From the NCBI GenBank assembly GCA_016790075.1, contig JAEUPP010000038.1, forward strand, positions 62,001 through 126,000: a stretch of 64,000 nucleotides of DNA, read 5' to 3'. Source of the stretch: Rhodanobacteraceae bacterium (lineage in GTDB: Bacteria > Pseudomonadota > Gammaproteobacteria > Xanthomonadales > Rhodanobacteraceae). Below, one piece after another: positions 19,514 to 28,407 of this stretch; positions within the stretch are counted from its first letter, which is position 1; each line of letters opens with the position of its first letter. The notes below the pieces were generated by a model. It did not search any database. It worked only from the letters and a program-made list of their open reading frames with translations, and was not told where the DNA came from. The translations under genes were made by a program, and so were the position numbers.

Positions 19514-20566
19514 TTATGCCTTGTCCGGCACGCCTGCTTCGGCGAACGTGGCCATTTGCGCATGCAGCGCGCAGGCCAGTCGCAGCAGCGGCACGGCGAT
19601 ACCGGCGCCGCTGCCTTCGCCCAGGCGCAGGCCGAGATCGAGCAGGGGTTTCGCCTCCAGCGCCTCCAGTACGCGTGCGTGGCCGTTTTCGGCCGAACGG
19701 TGCGCAAACAGCAGCCACGCGCGGCAGTCCGGCCGGATCGCGACCGCGGCCAGTGCGGCGACCGAGGCGATGAAACCATCGACGAGCACCGCCAGTCCGT
19801 GCTGCGCGGCAGCGATATACGCGCCGGCCAGTGCGGCGATTTCAAAGCCGCCTAGCCGACGTAGAGTCTCAAGCGGGTCGTGCGCGAAGGCGCGGTGATA
19901 GGCGACGGCCTGAGCGACCACATCGGCCTTGTGGCGAATGCCCGCCGCATCGAGCCCGCTGCCGGCGCCGGCGAGTTCGACCGGGCTTGCGTCAATGAGC
20001 GCGCAGGCCAGCGCGGTTGCTGCGGTGGTATTGGCTATGCCCATTTCGCCGCCGACCCACAGTTCGGCGCCGGCTTCTGCGGCGGTGACAATGCTGTCGC
20101 GGCCGGCCTGCAGCGCGTGCGCGAGTTGTCCGGCGTCCATCGCCGCCGCATGCAGGAAATTGGTACTCGCGGCGGCGATCCAGGCGCGCCGTACGCCGGG
20201 CAGGGATCCGGGATCGTTGACCGTGCCCAGATGCACGACTTCAAGCGCCGCACCTAAGGTGCGCGCGATGACGCTGATGGCTGCTCCGCCGTTGGCGAAG
20301 TTGCGCACCATTTCACCGGTTACGGCCTGGGGATAAGCGGATACGCCGGCTTCGGCAATGCCGTGGTCGGCAGCGAACACACTGAAATGTATGCGGGTTA
20401 GCGTGGGCAAGGGTTTACCTTGCAGCCCTGCCAGCGTGACCGCCAGCTGTTCGAGTTCACCGAGTGAACCGCGGGGTTTGGTCAGCACCTGCTGCCGCTC
20501 AAGTGCGGTCTGGCGGGCGGCGGAATCGACGGGGCGGGCAGGGTGCTGCAGCCATGCAAGCGACAC
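19514..20566 (-). CDS. cobT: Nicotinate-nucleotide-dimethylbenzimidazole phosphoribosyltransferase
   Basis: Makes alpha-ribazole phosphate, the lower-ligand nucleotide of cobalamin, from nicotinate mononucleotide and dimethylbenzimidazole. The protein is 350 residues, of normal length. Signatures are [46 protein letters not shown], and the catalytic Glu in [13 protein letters not shown]. Translation starts at a GTG (20566) preceded by GGAGGA, which decides the start. It is the last gene of the cobalamin operon, 80 nt after cobU. Confidence 0.96.
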   Translation of the reverse strand: MSLAWLQHPARPVDSAARQTALERQQVLTKPRGSLGELEQLAVTLAGLQGKPLPTLTRIHFSVFAADHGIAEAGVSAYPQAVTGEMVRNFANGGAAISVIARTLGAALEVVHLGTVNDPGSLPGVRRAWIAAASTNFLHAAAMDAGQLAHALQAGRDSIVTAAEAGAELWVGGEMGIANTTAATALACALIDASPVELAGAGSGLDAAGIRHKADVVAQAVAYHRAFAHDPLETLRRLGGFEIAALAGAYIAAAQHGLAVLVDGFIASVAALAAVAIRPDCRAWLLFAHRSAENGHARVLEALEAKPLLDLGLRLGEGSGAGIAVPLLRLACALHAQMATFAEAGVPDKA

Positions 20567-20646
20567 GGAAGTCCTCCAGGCAAATCAGTCGGCGCTGCGC
20601 TTGGAGTAGGCTTCCAGGCGCCGCGTAGTGGTAAATGATAATTGTA

Positions 20647-21162
20647 TTAAAGTGTTCCTTTGATCAGCTGCGGCAGCCCGGCGGTCATGAAGATGACGCG
20701 ATCACAGCGGGCGGCAATATCCTGGTGCAGCCGGCCCGCTTCGTCGACAAAGCGACGCGACAGCGCGCCCAGCGGGACCACGCCTTGACCCACTTCGTTG
20801 CTGACCAGCACGAGTTTTCCGGGACAGCTGGAGACGGCGTCCAGCAGCGCGGCGCGCTCCTGCTCGAACAGGGTTTCGTCGCCACTGCACAGAAGATTGC
20901 TGAGCCATAGCGTGAGGCAGTCGACCAGCAGGCAGCGCGCCACATGGGCCTCCTTGCGCAGGGTCGCGGCCAGATGCAGCGGTGTTTCGCTGAGCTGCCA
21001 ATGCTCGGGCCGGCGCCGGCGATGATGATCGATACGCGCGGCCATCTCGTCGTCGCCGGCTGCGGCGGTCGCGATATAGAGCACGGCGTCGTATTCGGCG
21101 GCCAGACGTTCGGCTTGCGCGCTTTTTCCCGAGCGCGCTCCGCCAAGAATCAAGGTACGCAT
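20647..21162 (-). CDS. cobU: Bifunctional adenosylcobinamide kinase / adenosylcobinamide-phosphate guanylyltransferase
   Basis: Phosphorylates adenosylcobinamide and then activates it to adenosylcobinamide-GDP in nucleotide-loop assembly. The protein is 171 residues. It has the P-loop GGARSGKS at residues 7-14, the [14 protein letters not shown] block holding the guanylylated His, [14 protein letters not shown], and the guanine-site motif [11 protein letters not shown]. Its start overlaps the end of the cobD/cobQ fusion by 13 nt, so translation is probably coupled. Confidence 0.96.
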   Translation of the reverse strand: MRTLILGGARSGKSAQAERLAAEYDAVLYIATAAAGDDEMAARIDHHRRRRPEHWQLSETPLHLAATLRKEAHVARCLLVDCLTLWLSNLLCSGDETLFEQERAALLDAVSSCPGKLVLVSNEVGQGVVPLGALSRRFVDEAGRLHQDIAARCDRVIFMTAGLPQLIKGTL

Positions 21163-23777
21163 GCAGCCTCCGCTGTCGTGGCCAATCCGAGCAGGCGCTG
21201 GAGTGTAGCGAGATCAAGCTGCTGCTCTACTGCGTCAGCCAGCCTGTCCAGCGCCTGCTCACGCAATGCAGCGCGATCCAATGGCTGTGCATCGGCCAGG
21301 CCGGCCCAGCGCAGCAGTTCGGCGCAGGCTTGCGGGGTATCGAACAGGCCGTGGAGATAGGTGGCGGCGATGCAGGCGTCGGCGGAAAGCGCGCCGTCGT
21401 CGCGACCGTCGCTCAGGGTCGCGAACGGGCGCCGCAGTGCTTCCCCAGCGCTGATGCCGCAGTGGATCTCATAGCCTTCCACGTGGGTCGGGCGGGTGCT
21501 GATACGGAGCTGGCCGGTGGCGCTGCGCAACTGCTTTTCCGCTTCCAGCGTGGTGACCAGATCCAGCAGTCCCAGTCCTTCACTGGCGCCGGCCTCGCCT
21601 TCGATGGCCAGCGGATCGTCAATGCGCCGGCCCAGCATCTGCAAGCCGCCGCAGATGCCCAGCACTTTTCCCCCATAGCGCAGATGCCGGGCGAGCGCGG
21701 TTTCCCAGCCCTGCTGACGCAGCCAGGCAAGATCGGCGCGGACCGACTTGGATCCTGGCAGCACGACGAGGTCGGCGGGTGGAATCGGTTCGCCAGGCCC
21801 TACGTAGCGCAGGGCGACATCGGGATGCTGCCTCAGTACTTCAAAATCGGTGTGATTGCTGATGCGCGGCAGGGCCGGAACGATGATGCGCAGTTTGCCG
21901 CTGCCGTGTTCCGTATCGCGCGGCAGTGCGTCCTCCGCATCGAGATGCAGGCCCTGCAGGTAGGGCAGCACGCCCAGCACGGGTTTTCCGGTTTCGTGTT
22001 CCAGCCAGTCCAGGCCCGGCTGCAGCAGGGCGAGGTCGCCGCGAAAGCGGTTGATGACGAAGCCTTTGATGCGTGCCCGTTCGCTGGGCGAGAGCAGGGC
22101 CAGCGTGCCCACCAGGTGGGCGAATACGCCGCCCCGGTCGATATCGGCAATCAGGATCACGGCACAGTCGACGGCTTCGGCATAGCCCATGTTGGCGATG
22201 TCGTTCGCCCGCAGGTTGATTTCTGCGGGACTGCCGGCGCCTTCCACAATAAGGGCGTCATAACGCGCGCAAAGCCGTGCGTGGGACGCCAGTACGGCGT
22301 CCATCGCGACGCGCTTGTAGTCGTGGTAGGCGGCAGCCTGCATGTTGCCCACCGCGCGCCCGTGCAGGATGACCTGCGCGCCGACATCGCTGTTGGGCTT
22401 GAGCAGGACTGGATTGAAATCGGTATGCGGCAGCAGTCCGGCGGCTTGTGCCTGCAGCGCCTGCGCCCGGCCGATTTCACCGCCGTCAACGGTGACCGCC
22501 GAATTCAGCGCCATGTTCTGTGGCTTGAAGGGGGCGACTGCTACCTGGCGGCGGTGCAGCCAGCGGCAGAGGCCGGCTACCAGGGTGCTCTTGCCGGCGT
22601 CGGAGGTCGTGCCTTGCACCATCAGGACACGGGCCTGGCGGGTGGAGCCAGCCAGTCGCGCGTTGTGTGGCGGGCCGGTGTCGGCGTGCGCCGGAATGAG
22701 TGCGTCGGCGTGGCGAGGCGCCGGACGTCGCCCTTCCGGCGCAGGTGTCAGGGTGCTACCGGAATATTTCAGCCGCTCCGCTGCCTGAGCGTGTTGTCTC
22801 GATGCGGCCGCACGCGACAGGGCCTGGTCCAGCCGGAGCCAGGCTGTTTCGTTCGCCGGCAACCCGAAGCGCAGGCTCGGCGGTGTGTCAAATCGGCGGG
22901 TCAGCACCGCCTCGCGGGCCAGTGCCTCGTGCCAAGCCTCCGCGTCAGGCAGCTGTACCCATTGGAACAAGTCCGTGCCGCCCGATAAGTCCAGGCCGTG
23001 GCGTTGCAGCAGGTCGCGCAGGCGCGCGCTGGCCGCTGCGAGCTGAGCACGTGCCTGCGTCTGCCAGGCGCGGTCGGCAAACGCGCGTTGCAGCAGCCAG
23101 CGCGACGGCGAGGGAACAGTCCACGGCCCGAGCCGCTCACGCAGGCGGGCAAGCAGCGGGGCTGCCGCGAGCACGAAGCCGGCGCGTGCGCCGGCAAGGC
23201 CGAAGAATTTTCCGGGTGAGCGCAATACGATGAGGCCCTCGTGTCCGGTATGGGCGGCGAGACTTGATCCAGGGCTCATGTCGGCGAACGCTTCATCGAC
23301 CACGAGCCAGCCGCCCTGGGCGACAAGGCGTGCATGCAGGGCAAGCAACTCCTCAGGATTGAATCGCGCTCCGGTAGGGTTGTTCGGGCTGACCACGACA
23401 ACGACCTCGGCGTCGGTGGTGCACAGCGTTGCCGCACAGACCGCAACCACATGGTGGCCTGCGGCTCGCCACGCCTGCGCGTGTTCGGCATAGGCGGGTG
23501 CAAGTACGGCGACGCGCGAGGCTTCACGCAGCCGCGGCAATATCTGTATCGCGGCCTGTGTGCCCGCGGTGGGCAGCAGCGAGTGGCAGCCGTAGTAGCT
23601 GCAGGCCGCTGCATTCAGGCCATCCTCCTCCTCCGGCAGCCGCGTCCAGACTTCGCGTGGAATCGGTGGCAGCGGCCAGCCCTGCGGGTTGATGCCCGTC
23701 GAGAGGTCGGTCCACTCGGCGAGTGGTATGCCGTACTGTGCTGCGGCGCGGCGCAGCCGTCCTCCGTGTTCAAGCAT
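21150..23777 (-). CDS. Fused L-threonine-O-3-phosphate decarboxylase (CobD) and cobyric acid synthase (CobQ)
   Basis: One 875-residue reading frame holds two cobalamin enzymes. Residues ~1-325 are a PLP enzyme of the CobD/CobC type ([36 protein letters not shown] lysine in [14 protein letters not shown]), which makes aminopropanol phosphate. After a ~50-residue Pro/Ala-rich linker, residues ~378-875 are Cob[38 protein letters not shown], and a class I amidotransferase domain with its Cys in [11 protein letters not shown] and His in VEGYEIHCG. The fusion pairs the enzyme making aminopropanol phosphate with the one making its acceptor, cobyric acid; CbiB joins the two. GGAG 8 nt before ATG 23777 supports that start over 23816. 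There is no internal stop or frameshift. Confidence 0.93.
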   Translation of the reverse strand: MLEHGGRLRRAAAQYGIPLAEWTDLSTGINPQGWPLPPIPREVWTRLPEEEDGLNAAACSYYGCHSLLPTAGTQAAIQILPRLREASRVAVLAPAYAEHAQAWRAAGHHVVAVCAATLCTTDAEVVVVVSPNNPTGARFNPEELLALHARLVAQGGWLVVDEAFADMSPGSSLAAHTGHEGLIVLRSPGKFFGLAGARAGFVLAAAPLLARLRERLGPWTVPSPSRWLLQRAFADRAWQTQARAQLAAASARLRDLLQRHGLDLSGGTDLFQWVQLPDAEAWHEALAREAVLTRRFDTPPSLRFGLPANETAWLRLDQALSRAAASRQHAQAAERLKYSGSTLTPAPEGRRPAPRHADALIPAHADTGPPHNARLAGSTRQARVLMVQGTTSDAGKSTLVAGLCRWLHRRQVAVAPFKPQNMALNSAVTVDGGEIGRAQALQAQAAGLLPHTDFNPVLLKPNSDVGAQVILHGRAVGNMQAAAYHDYKRVAMDAVLASHARLCARYDALIVEGAGSPAEINLRANDIANMGYAEAVDCAVILIADIDRGGVFAHLVGTLALLSPSERARIKGFVINRFRGDLALLQPGLDWLEHETGKPVLGVLPYLQGLHLDAEDALPRDTEHGSGKLRIIVPALPRISNHTDFEVLRQHPDVALRYVGPGEPIPPADLVVLPGSKSVRADLAWLRQQGWETALARHLRYGGKVLGICGGLQMLGRRIDDPLAIEGEAGASEGLGLLDLVTTLEAEKQLRSATGQLRISTRPTHVEGYEIHCGISAGEALRRPFATLSDGRDDGALSADACIAATYLHGLFDTPQACAELLRWAGLADAQPLDRAALREQALDRLADAVEQQLDLATLQRLLGLATTAEAACVP

Positions 23778-23844
23778 GAACGGTCTCCGTGTGGTGCTGC
23801 GGTGCCGGTGGCGCATCTTTCCGCAGCGCGGCCTGCCGGCTCAT

Positions 23845-24756
23845 TCAAAAAATCTCGAACAGAAGGACGGCGCCCAGCCAGAGCGCAACTGACCGGTAGA
23901 CCAGACGCAGGGCGCGCCGTATCGCTCCGGCGTCTGGGGATGTGCCGCATCCGAGCTGGGGACGCTCATGCCATTGACCGTGATACGGGGCGGCGCCACC
24001 AAGACGTACGCCGAGCGCGCCGGCACCGGCAGCCATGACTGGCCCTGCATTGGGGCTGTCCCAGGCATGAGCCTGCGCGCGCCAGCACGCGAGGGCGTGC
24101 CGCAACTGTCCGGTCAGGGCGTAGCTCAGCGCGGTCAGCCGTGCCGGAATCAGGTTGAGGGCGTCGTCCAGGCGCGCTGCGGCCCAGCCAAAGCGGCGAT
24201 AGCGCGGCGTACGGTAGCCCCACATCGCATCCAGTGTATTCACCAACCGATAGGCAACCACGCCGGCCGCGCCACCGAGCAGGAACCAGAGCAATGCACC
24301 GAATACGGCGTCATTGCCATTCTCAAGCACCGATTCCGTGGCAGCAGCGGCAACACGTTCCGCGTCAAGCGCCGCCGTGTCGCGGCTGACCATGCGTGAA
24401 ACGGCCCCGCGGGCAGCGCCGAGGTCGCCCGCCTCCAGGTAGCGCGCGACCGGCTCAGCGTGTTCGCGCAGGCTGCGCAGGCCGATCGCCAGATACAGCG
24501 CGGTGATGTCAATCAGTTGGCTCAGCAGATCGACGCGGCTGAGGGCAAAAGTGAGCAGTGTGGGCGGCAGCACGGCCGCGGCGACGGCCAGCGGAGCGCG
24601 GTCCCAGCGGTCGGCGTAGAAGCGGGCTTCTATCCACTGCGCGTAGCGGCCGAAGGCGACCAGCGGATGCGCCCGGCGCGGCTCGCCGAGCAGGTGATCG
24701 AGCAGCAGCGCACAGGCGAGGGTGGACCACACAGTCGGCAAGTTCAGCGAGTCCAC
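23845..24756 (-). CDS. cbiB: Adenosylcobinamide-phosphate synthase
   Basis: Membrane enzyme joining cobyric acid with aminopropanol (or its phosphate) to give adenosylcobinamide (phosphate). The protein is 303 residues with several hydrophobic segments. Family motifs are [103 protein letters not shown] and [20 protein letters not shown]. It is 12 nt downstream of cobO and 67 nt upstream of the fusion gene. Confidence 0.95.
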   Translation of the reverse strand: MDSLNLPTVWSTLACALLLDHLLGEPRRAHPLVAFGRYAQWIEARFYADRWDRAPLAVAAAVLPPTLLTFALSRVDLLSQLIDITALYLAIGLRSLREHAEPVARYLEAGDLGAARGAVSRMVSRDTAALDAERVAAAATESVLENGNDAVFGALLWFLLGGAAGVVAYRLVNTLDAMWGYRTPRYRRFGWAAARLDDALNLIPARLTALSYALTGQLRHALACWRAQAHAWDSPNAGPVMAAGAGALGVRLGGAAPYHGQWHERPQLGCGTSPDAGAIRRALRLVYRSVALWLGAVLLFEIF

Positions 24757-24768
24757 GGGGCGGGGGAA

Positions 24769-25386
24769 CTACAGCTCGATACCTTTCTGTGCCTTGATGC
24801 CGGCCTGGTACGCATGCTTGACCACGTTCATCTCGGTCACTGTGTCGGCGACCTCGATCAGTGCCTGCGGCGCGGCGCGGCCGGTTATCACGACATGCTG
24901 CCGCGGCGGGCGTGCGGCCAATGCAGCGAGCACACCGGCGATGTCGACGTACTGGTACTTCAGCGCGATATTGAGCTCGTCGAGCAGCACCAGATCGAAC
25001 TCCGGATCAGCCAGCAGGGCGCAGGCCTTGTCCCAGGCCGCCGCCGCGGCACGCAGGTCGCGTTCGCGGTCCTGCGTTTCCCAGGTAAAGCCTTCGCCCA
25101 TAACGTGGTAGCTGACTTCCGCCGGAAAGCGGCGGAAAAAAGCTTCCTCACCGGTCGCGAAGCTGCCCTTGATGAACTGCACGACGCCGACGCGCAGGCC
25201 ATGCCCCAGAGCACGGGCGACCATTCCGAAGCCGGACGAGCTCTTGCCCTTGCCATTGCCCGTCGTGACAACGACGACACCACGCTCGATCGTCGCGCGG
25301 GCAATGCCCGCGTCAACGACCGCCTTCTTGCGCTGCATGCGTTCGCGGTGGCGTCTGGCCAGGGCGTCGCTGTCGTCGGCTTGCAT
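24769..25386 (-). CDS. cobO: Corrinoid adenosyltransferase (CobO/BtuR type)
   Basis: Transfers the 5'-deoxyadenosyl group of ATP to cob(I)alamin or cob(I)inamide. The protein is 205 residues with the inverted-orientation P-loop GNGKGKSSSGFGMVARALGHG, VGVVQFIKGSFATGEEAFF, the LVLLDELNIALKYQYV block and a C-terminal KHAYQAGIKAQKGIE that is diagnostic of the CobA/CobO family. It starts 2 nt after the btuM stop, showing tight operon packing. It adenosylates imported corrinoids before the cobU/cobS steps. Confidence 0.96.
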   Translation of the reverse strand: MQADDSDALARRHRERMQRKKAVVDAGIARATIERGVVVVTTGNGKGKSSSGFGMVARALGHGLRVGVVQFIKGSFATGEEAFFRRFPAEVSYHVMGEGFTWETQDRERDLRAAAAAWDKACALLADPEFDLVLLDELNIALKYQYVDIAGVLAALAARPPRQHVVITGRAAPQALIEVADTVTEMNVVKHAYQAGIKAQKGIEL

Positions 25387-25388
25387 GA

Positions 25389-25970
25389 TCAGGCGCTTGC
25401 CGTGCCCGAATGCTTGCCGTTCAGGGCGATCACGCCCATTGCATGTACCGCGCCGAACGCCGCGATATAGGCGAGTGCGACGCCGACGAAGCTCGGCATG
25501 TACTGCATGAAGCGCGCGACGAACTCTGCAAAATGCGGTTCGGCGTAGCGGCCGCCCATCCAGTAGAACGAACCGTTGGAAACCAGGAACGACAGCAGGC
25601 AGCTCGTCAGTGCCATCAGTCCGGCCGGCAGTGCCGAGGACAACTGCGGCTTGTAGAAGGCCCGGGCGTAAAGCGCGCCGCCGTACCAGAGCACACCGTA
25701 GGCGATTACAAGCATGGAGTAGGCCGGCGTGACGCAGAAATCGCTGACGCCGGCCATGGTGATGGCGATGTAGTCGATGAGTCCGGCCTCAAGCATCAGC
25801 AGCGGTAGAGCGACGGTACCGGCAAGGTAGAAACCGGCAACGAAGAAGATCGCCATGGATGCGTCGGGCAAATGCAGCACGGTACCGAAATGGTGGTAGC
25901 GCGTAGCCAGCATCAACAGCATCAGGGCGAGCAGGATCAGTGACTGCTTGGCGGTGGGCAGGAACTTCAT
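25389..25970 (-). CDS. btuM: BtuM-like vitamin B12 inner-membrane transporter
   Basis: A 193-residue protein with about six hydrophobic segments. Position and size fit BtuM, the small ECF-S-like B12 carrier described in Thiobacillus denitrificans, where a cysteine (Cys80) binds cobalt and decyanates the vitamin. Here the only cysteine in the equivalent loop is Cys79, in MAGVSDFCVTPAYSML. It lies between btuB and cobO in a riboswitch-controlled operon that lacks btuCDF, so it plausibly provides inner-membrane uptake. The assignment rests on context, length and the cysteine position. Genuine alignment would settle it. Confidence 0.8.
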   Translation of the reverse strand: MKFLPTAKQSLILLALMLLMLATRYHHFGTVLHLPDASMAIFFVAGFYLAGTVALPLLMLEAGLIDYIAITMAGVSDFCVTPAYSMLVIAYGVLWYGGALYARAFYKPQLSSALPAGLMALTSCLLSFLVSNGSFYWMGGRYAEPHFAEFVARFMQYMPSFVGVALAYIAAFGAVHAMGVIALNGKHSGTASA

Positions 25971-26040
25971 GGGTTAACTCCTGGCGACTAGAGGAATGCG
26001 CAGCAGCGGCAGCGTCAACGCTGCCGCTGATCTGCCGGTA

Positions 26041-27894
26041 TCAGTGATCCGGACGATAGCGCAGAGTGAGGTAATAGCTGCGACCGGCCTGATTGTAGAA
26101 CGCAGCGGTTTCATAGTTGCGGTCGGTAAGGTTGGCGACACGCGCCTGGACCAGCCATTCCGGTGTCACGGCGTATTCGGCGCGAAGATCCAGCGTCGCA
26201 TAACCGCCGAGACGGCGTCGGTTGCCGAGGTCGTCATAGCGTTCGCCCTGGACATCCACGGTCGTGCCGACTGCGAAGGCGCCGTAGCGGCGGTCCAGGT
26301 CCACGCGTGCGGACTGGCGCGCGCGGCGCGGCAGGTAGTTGCCGTTGTTCGCACCCTGGGAATCGTTCCGGGGATCGAGCAGGGTCAGGCTGCTGTCGAC
26401 CGCCCAGCCCGCAATGTCGGTGGCCCAGCTCGCTTCGAGCCCACGTATGCGCGCCTGATCGATATTGCCTGGCGCGAAGGTCGCTGCGTCGAAGGCAATG
26501 AGTTCATCAACACGCGTATGGAAGGCGTGCAGCTCCCAACGGCCGGCCTGGGTCATGCCGCGCAGGCCGATCTCGGCGCTGCGCGATTCCTCAGGCTTGA
26601 GGTTGGCATTGCCAAAGCCGGGGAAGTACAGCTCGTTGAAGGTCGGCGCCTTGAAGGCCGTGCCGTAGTTCGCGATCAGGCGCAAGCCTTCGCTCAGGGC
26701 ATAACCCCAGGCCAGGCCGCCGGTGGTATGCGTACCGAACTGTTCGTTGTCGTCGTTGCGCAGGCTGGCCTCGATATCATGTGCCCCGGCCTGGCCCTGG
26801 TATTGCGCGAACACGCCGGTCACTCGGCGCGAGCGCTCGACATAAGCCGTCGTGCTGTCGACCTCGTCATTGGCATAGTCGGCACCGATGCTGAGCAGCT
26901 GCTGTTGCGCAAGGCCGATATCGCCCTGCAGTGAGTAGCTGTCGCGCTGAGTGTCGAACCGGGTCTTGAATACGCCGGCGCCAAAATTGTCCGAGTAGTC
27001 CTGGCTCTGGCCGGCGCTGGCGCTGAGCACCAGTCGCTCGTGCGCCTGCAGTCGCAGCTTGGCGCCCACGGCCTGTTCGCGATAGTGCGACTCATCGACA
27101 AAGCTGCCGTCATAGGTGTTGCGGCCTTCGGCACGCAAGGCATGTGCCTGCAGGTCGCCGGCTTCACCGAAACGCCAGCCGCCGTTCAGTGTCAGCGAGG
27201 AGTTGCGATAGGGGTCGTTGTCGGGCTGGTCGGCAAAGCAACCAGCCCCGGGTGTGGCCTGGCCACGGCAGGAATTGAATCCGTCGGTATCGGCATGGGC
27301 CAGTGTCGCGTTGAGCCAACCGGCAGTGCCGTTGAAACCGATGCCAGCGGTGGCTTCGCGTGTGGCGTAGCTGCCCAGGGTTGCGCTGAAACTTGCGTTA
27401 AGCCCCTGGCCCGCGCCGCGGCGCGTGAAGATCTGGATCACACCGCCCAGCGCGTCGGAGCCGTACAGGCTGGAACGCGGGCCGCGCACGATCTCGATGC
27501 GTTCGATCTGTTCGAGCGGCAGGTCCTGGAACGCAACGCTGCCGGTGGTAGCCGAGCCCACGCGCACGCCGTCGATGAGAACCAGCAGGTGGTCGGACTC
27601 GGTGCCGCGCAGGAACAGCGAGGTTTGCTTGCCGGCGCCGCCGTTGCTGGACACGGTCACACCTGGCAGACCGCGCAGCAGATCATGCAGGGAGCGCGCC
27701 TGCAGTCGCTCTATGTCCTGGCGCGTGATCACGCTGACCGGAGCCAGGTTGGCGTCGGCGGTTACGGCCGTGCGCGTAGCCGTGACGATGATGTCGTCGA
27801 GTTCCGGGGTATGCGGCGCGGGTTCGGCACGGGTTGCGGCGGCGGGCAGGGTCAACAGCGCGGCAACGGCCGCGCAAAGCAAGGTTCGGTGCAT
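26041..27894 (-). CDS. btuB: TonB-dependent vitamin B12 receptor
   Basis: Outer-membrane cobalamin/cobinamide receptor of 617 residues. The ATG at 27894 is fixed by GGAGGA upstream and a clean signal peptide (LLCAAVAALLTLPAAATRA). The TonB box is ELDDIIVTATR, and the plug carries LRGLPGVTVSSNGGAG, LFLRGTESDHLLVLIDGVR and EIVRGPRSSLYGSDALGGVI. The barrel ends in the TonB-receptor signature NLTDRNYETAAFYNQAGRSYYLTLRYR, with a terminal aromatic-rich strand. It is the first gene after the cobalamin riboswitch, so high adenosylcobalamin should switch it off. Confidence 0.96.
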   Translation of the reverse strand: MHRTLLCAAVAALLTLPAAATRAEPAPHTPELDDIIVTATRTAVTADANLAPVSVITRQDIERLQARSLHDLLRGLPGVTVSSNGGAGKQTSLFLRGTESDHLLVLIDGVRVGSATTGSVAFQDLPLEQIERIEIVRGPRSSLYGSDALGGVIQIFTRRGAGQGLNASFSATLGSYATREATAGIGFNGTAGWLNATLAHADTDGFNSCRGQATPGAGCFADQPDNDPYRNSSLTLNGGWRFGEAGDLQAHALRAEGRNTYDGSFVDESHYREQAVGAKLRLQAHERLVLSASAGQSQDYSDNFGAGVFKTRFDTQRDSYSLQGDIGLAQQQLLSIGADYANDEVDSTTAYVERSRRVTGVFAQYQGQAGAHDIEASLRNDDNEQFGTHTTGGLAWGYALSEGLRLIANYGTAFKAPTFNELYFPGFGNANLKPEESRSAEIGLRGMTQAGRWELHAFHTRVDELIAFDAATFAPGNIDQARIRGLEASWATDIAGWAVDSSLTLLDPRNDSQGANNGNYLPRRARQSARVDLDRRYGAFAVGTTVDVQGERYDDLGNRRRLGGYATLDLRAEYAVTPEWLVQARVANLTDRNYETAAFYNQAGRSYYLTLRYRPDH

Positions 27895-28044
27895 AAGTCT
27901 TCCTCCGCGCTCACCCGCGCGGTCGAACAGCGAGAGATCGGCGCGCGAAAGGAAGCAGCGGAAACAGGCCCAGGGCACGTTCACCGCGACGCCGCCCTCC
28001 GCAGCACCACCAGGCCCGACTCGCGTCGCGAGTGAACCGCTCTA

Positions 28045-28226
28045 GGCCGGTCTCCGGACTCACAAGTGGAGATGAACTCCGACGCGGCGCCTTCCCAGAT
28101 TGCTCCAGTGGCTGCAAGAGTGCTGTGCCGCGCTGTACTCGTTTACCGTTGCGGGGGCAGTGCCGGGTTACTCACCGGCTTCCCGTTTAAGCGTCTGGAC
28201 GTCTGACGGCCAGTCGCCACCTGAAG
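28045..28226 (-). ncRNA. Cobalamin riboswitch
   Basis: Reading the minus strand from 28226: CTTCAGGTGGC, then CGGGAAGCCGGTGAG, CCCGGCACTGCCCCCGCAAC followed by GGTAA, the B12-box region AGCCACTG with GGGAAGG (about 28091-28113), and the closing GAGTCCGGAGACCGGCC. These are the hallmark conserved segments of the class I cobalamin aptamer in the right order and spacing. It ends 150 nt before the btuB ATG. I do not see a T-tract terminator in that leader, so control may act on translation initiation, but this is inference. Confidence 0.96.
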
Positions 28227-28407
28227 CGGCGCGGATGGTAGCAGGCAAAGGCGTTGGCCGCCAATGCGAATGCGGCCGATACGAAGGGGCCTGAATCCCG
28301 GGCTTCCGGTAGGCTCCATGCATATCTGGTTTTGTGCACACGGCCTGATCGACTACCCGGCGAAAAAACGTGTTATAGCCAAGCACACACATGGAGGAAG
28401 TCTGGTC

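Noticed and set aside
20618-20645. Fur-box-like AT-rich patch between cobU and cobT (AATGATAATTGTATT)
   Set aside because: One half-site fits Fur but the other is poor, and the gene is inside a riboswitch operon.
21330-22988. 552-residue plus-strand open frame
   Set aside because: It is the antisense shadow of the cobD/cobQ fusion, whose motifs are unmistakable. Composition is Gln/Ala/Gly-rich without domains.
27040-28035. 331-residue plus-strand open frame
   Set aside because: Antisense of btuB, and it runs toward the riboswitch region.
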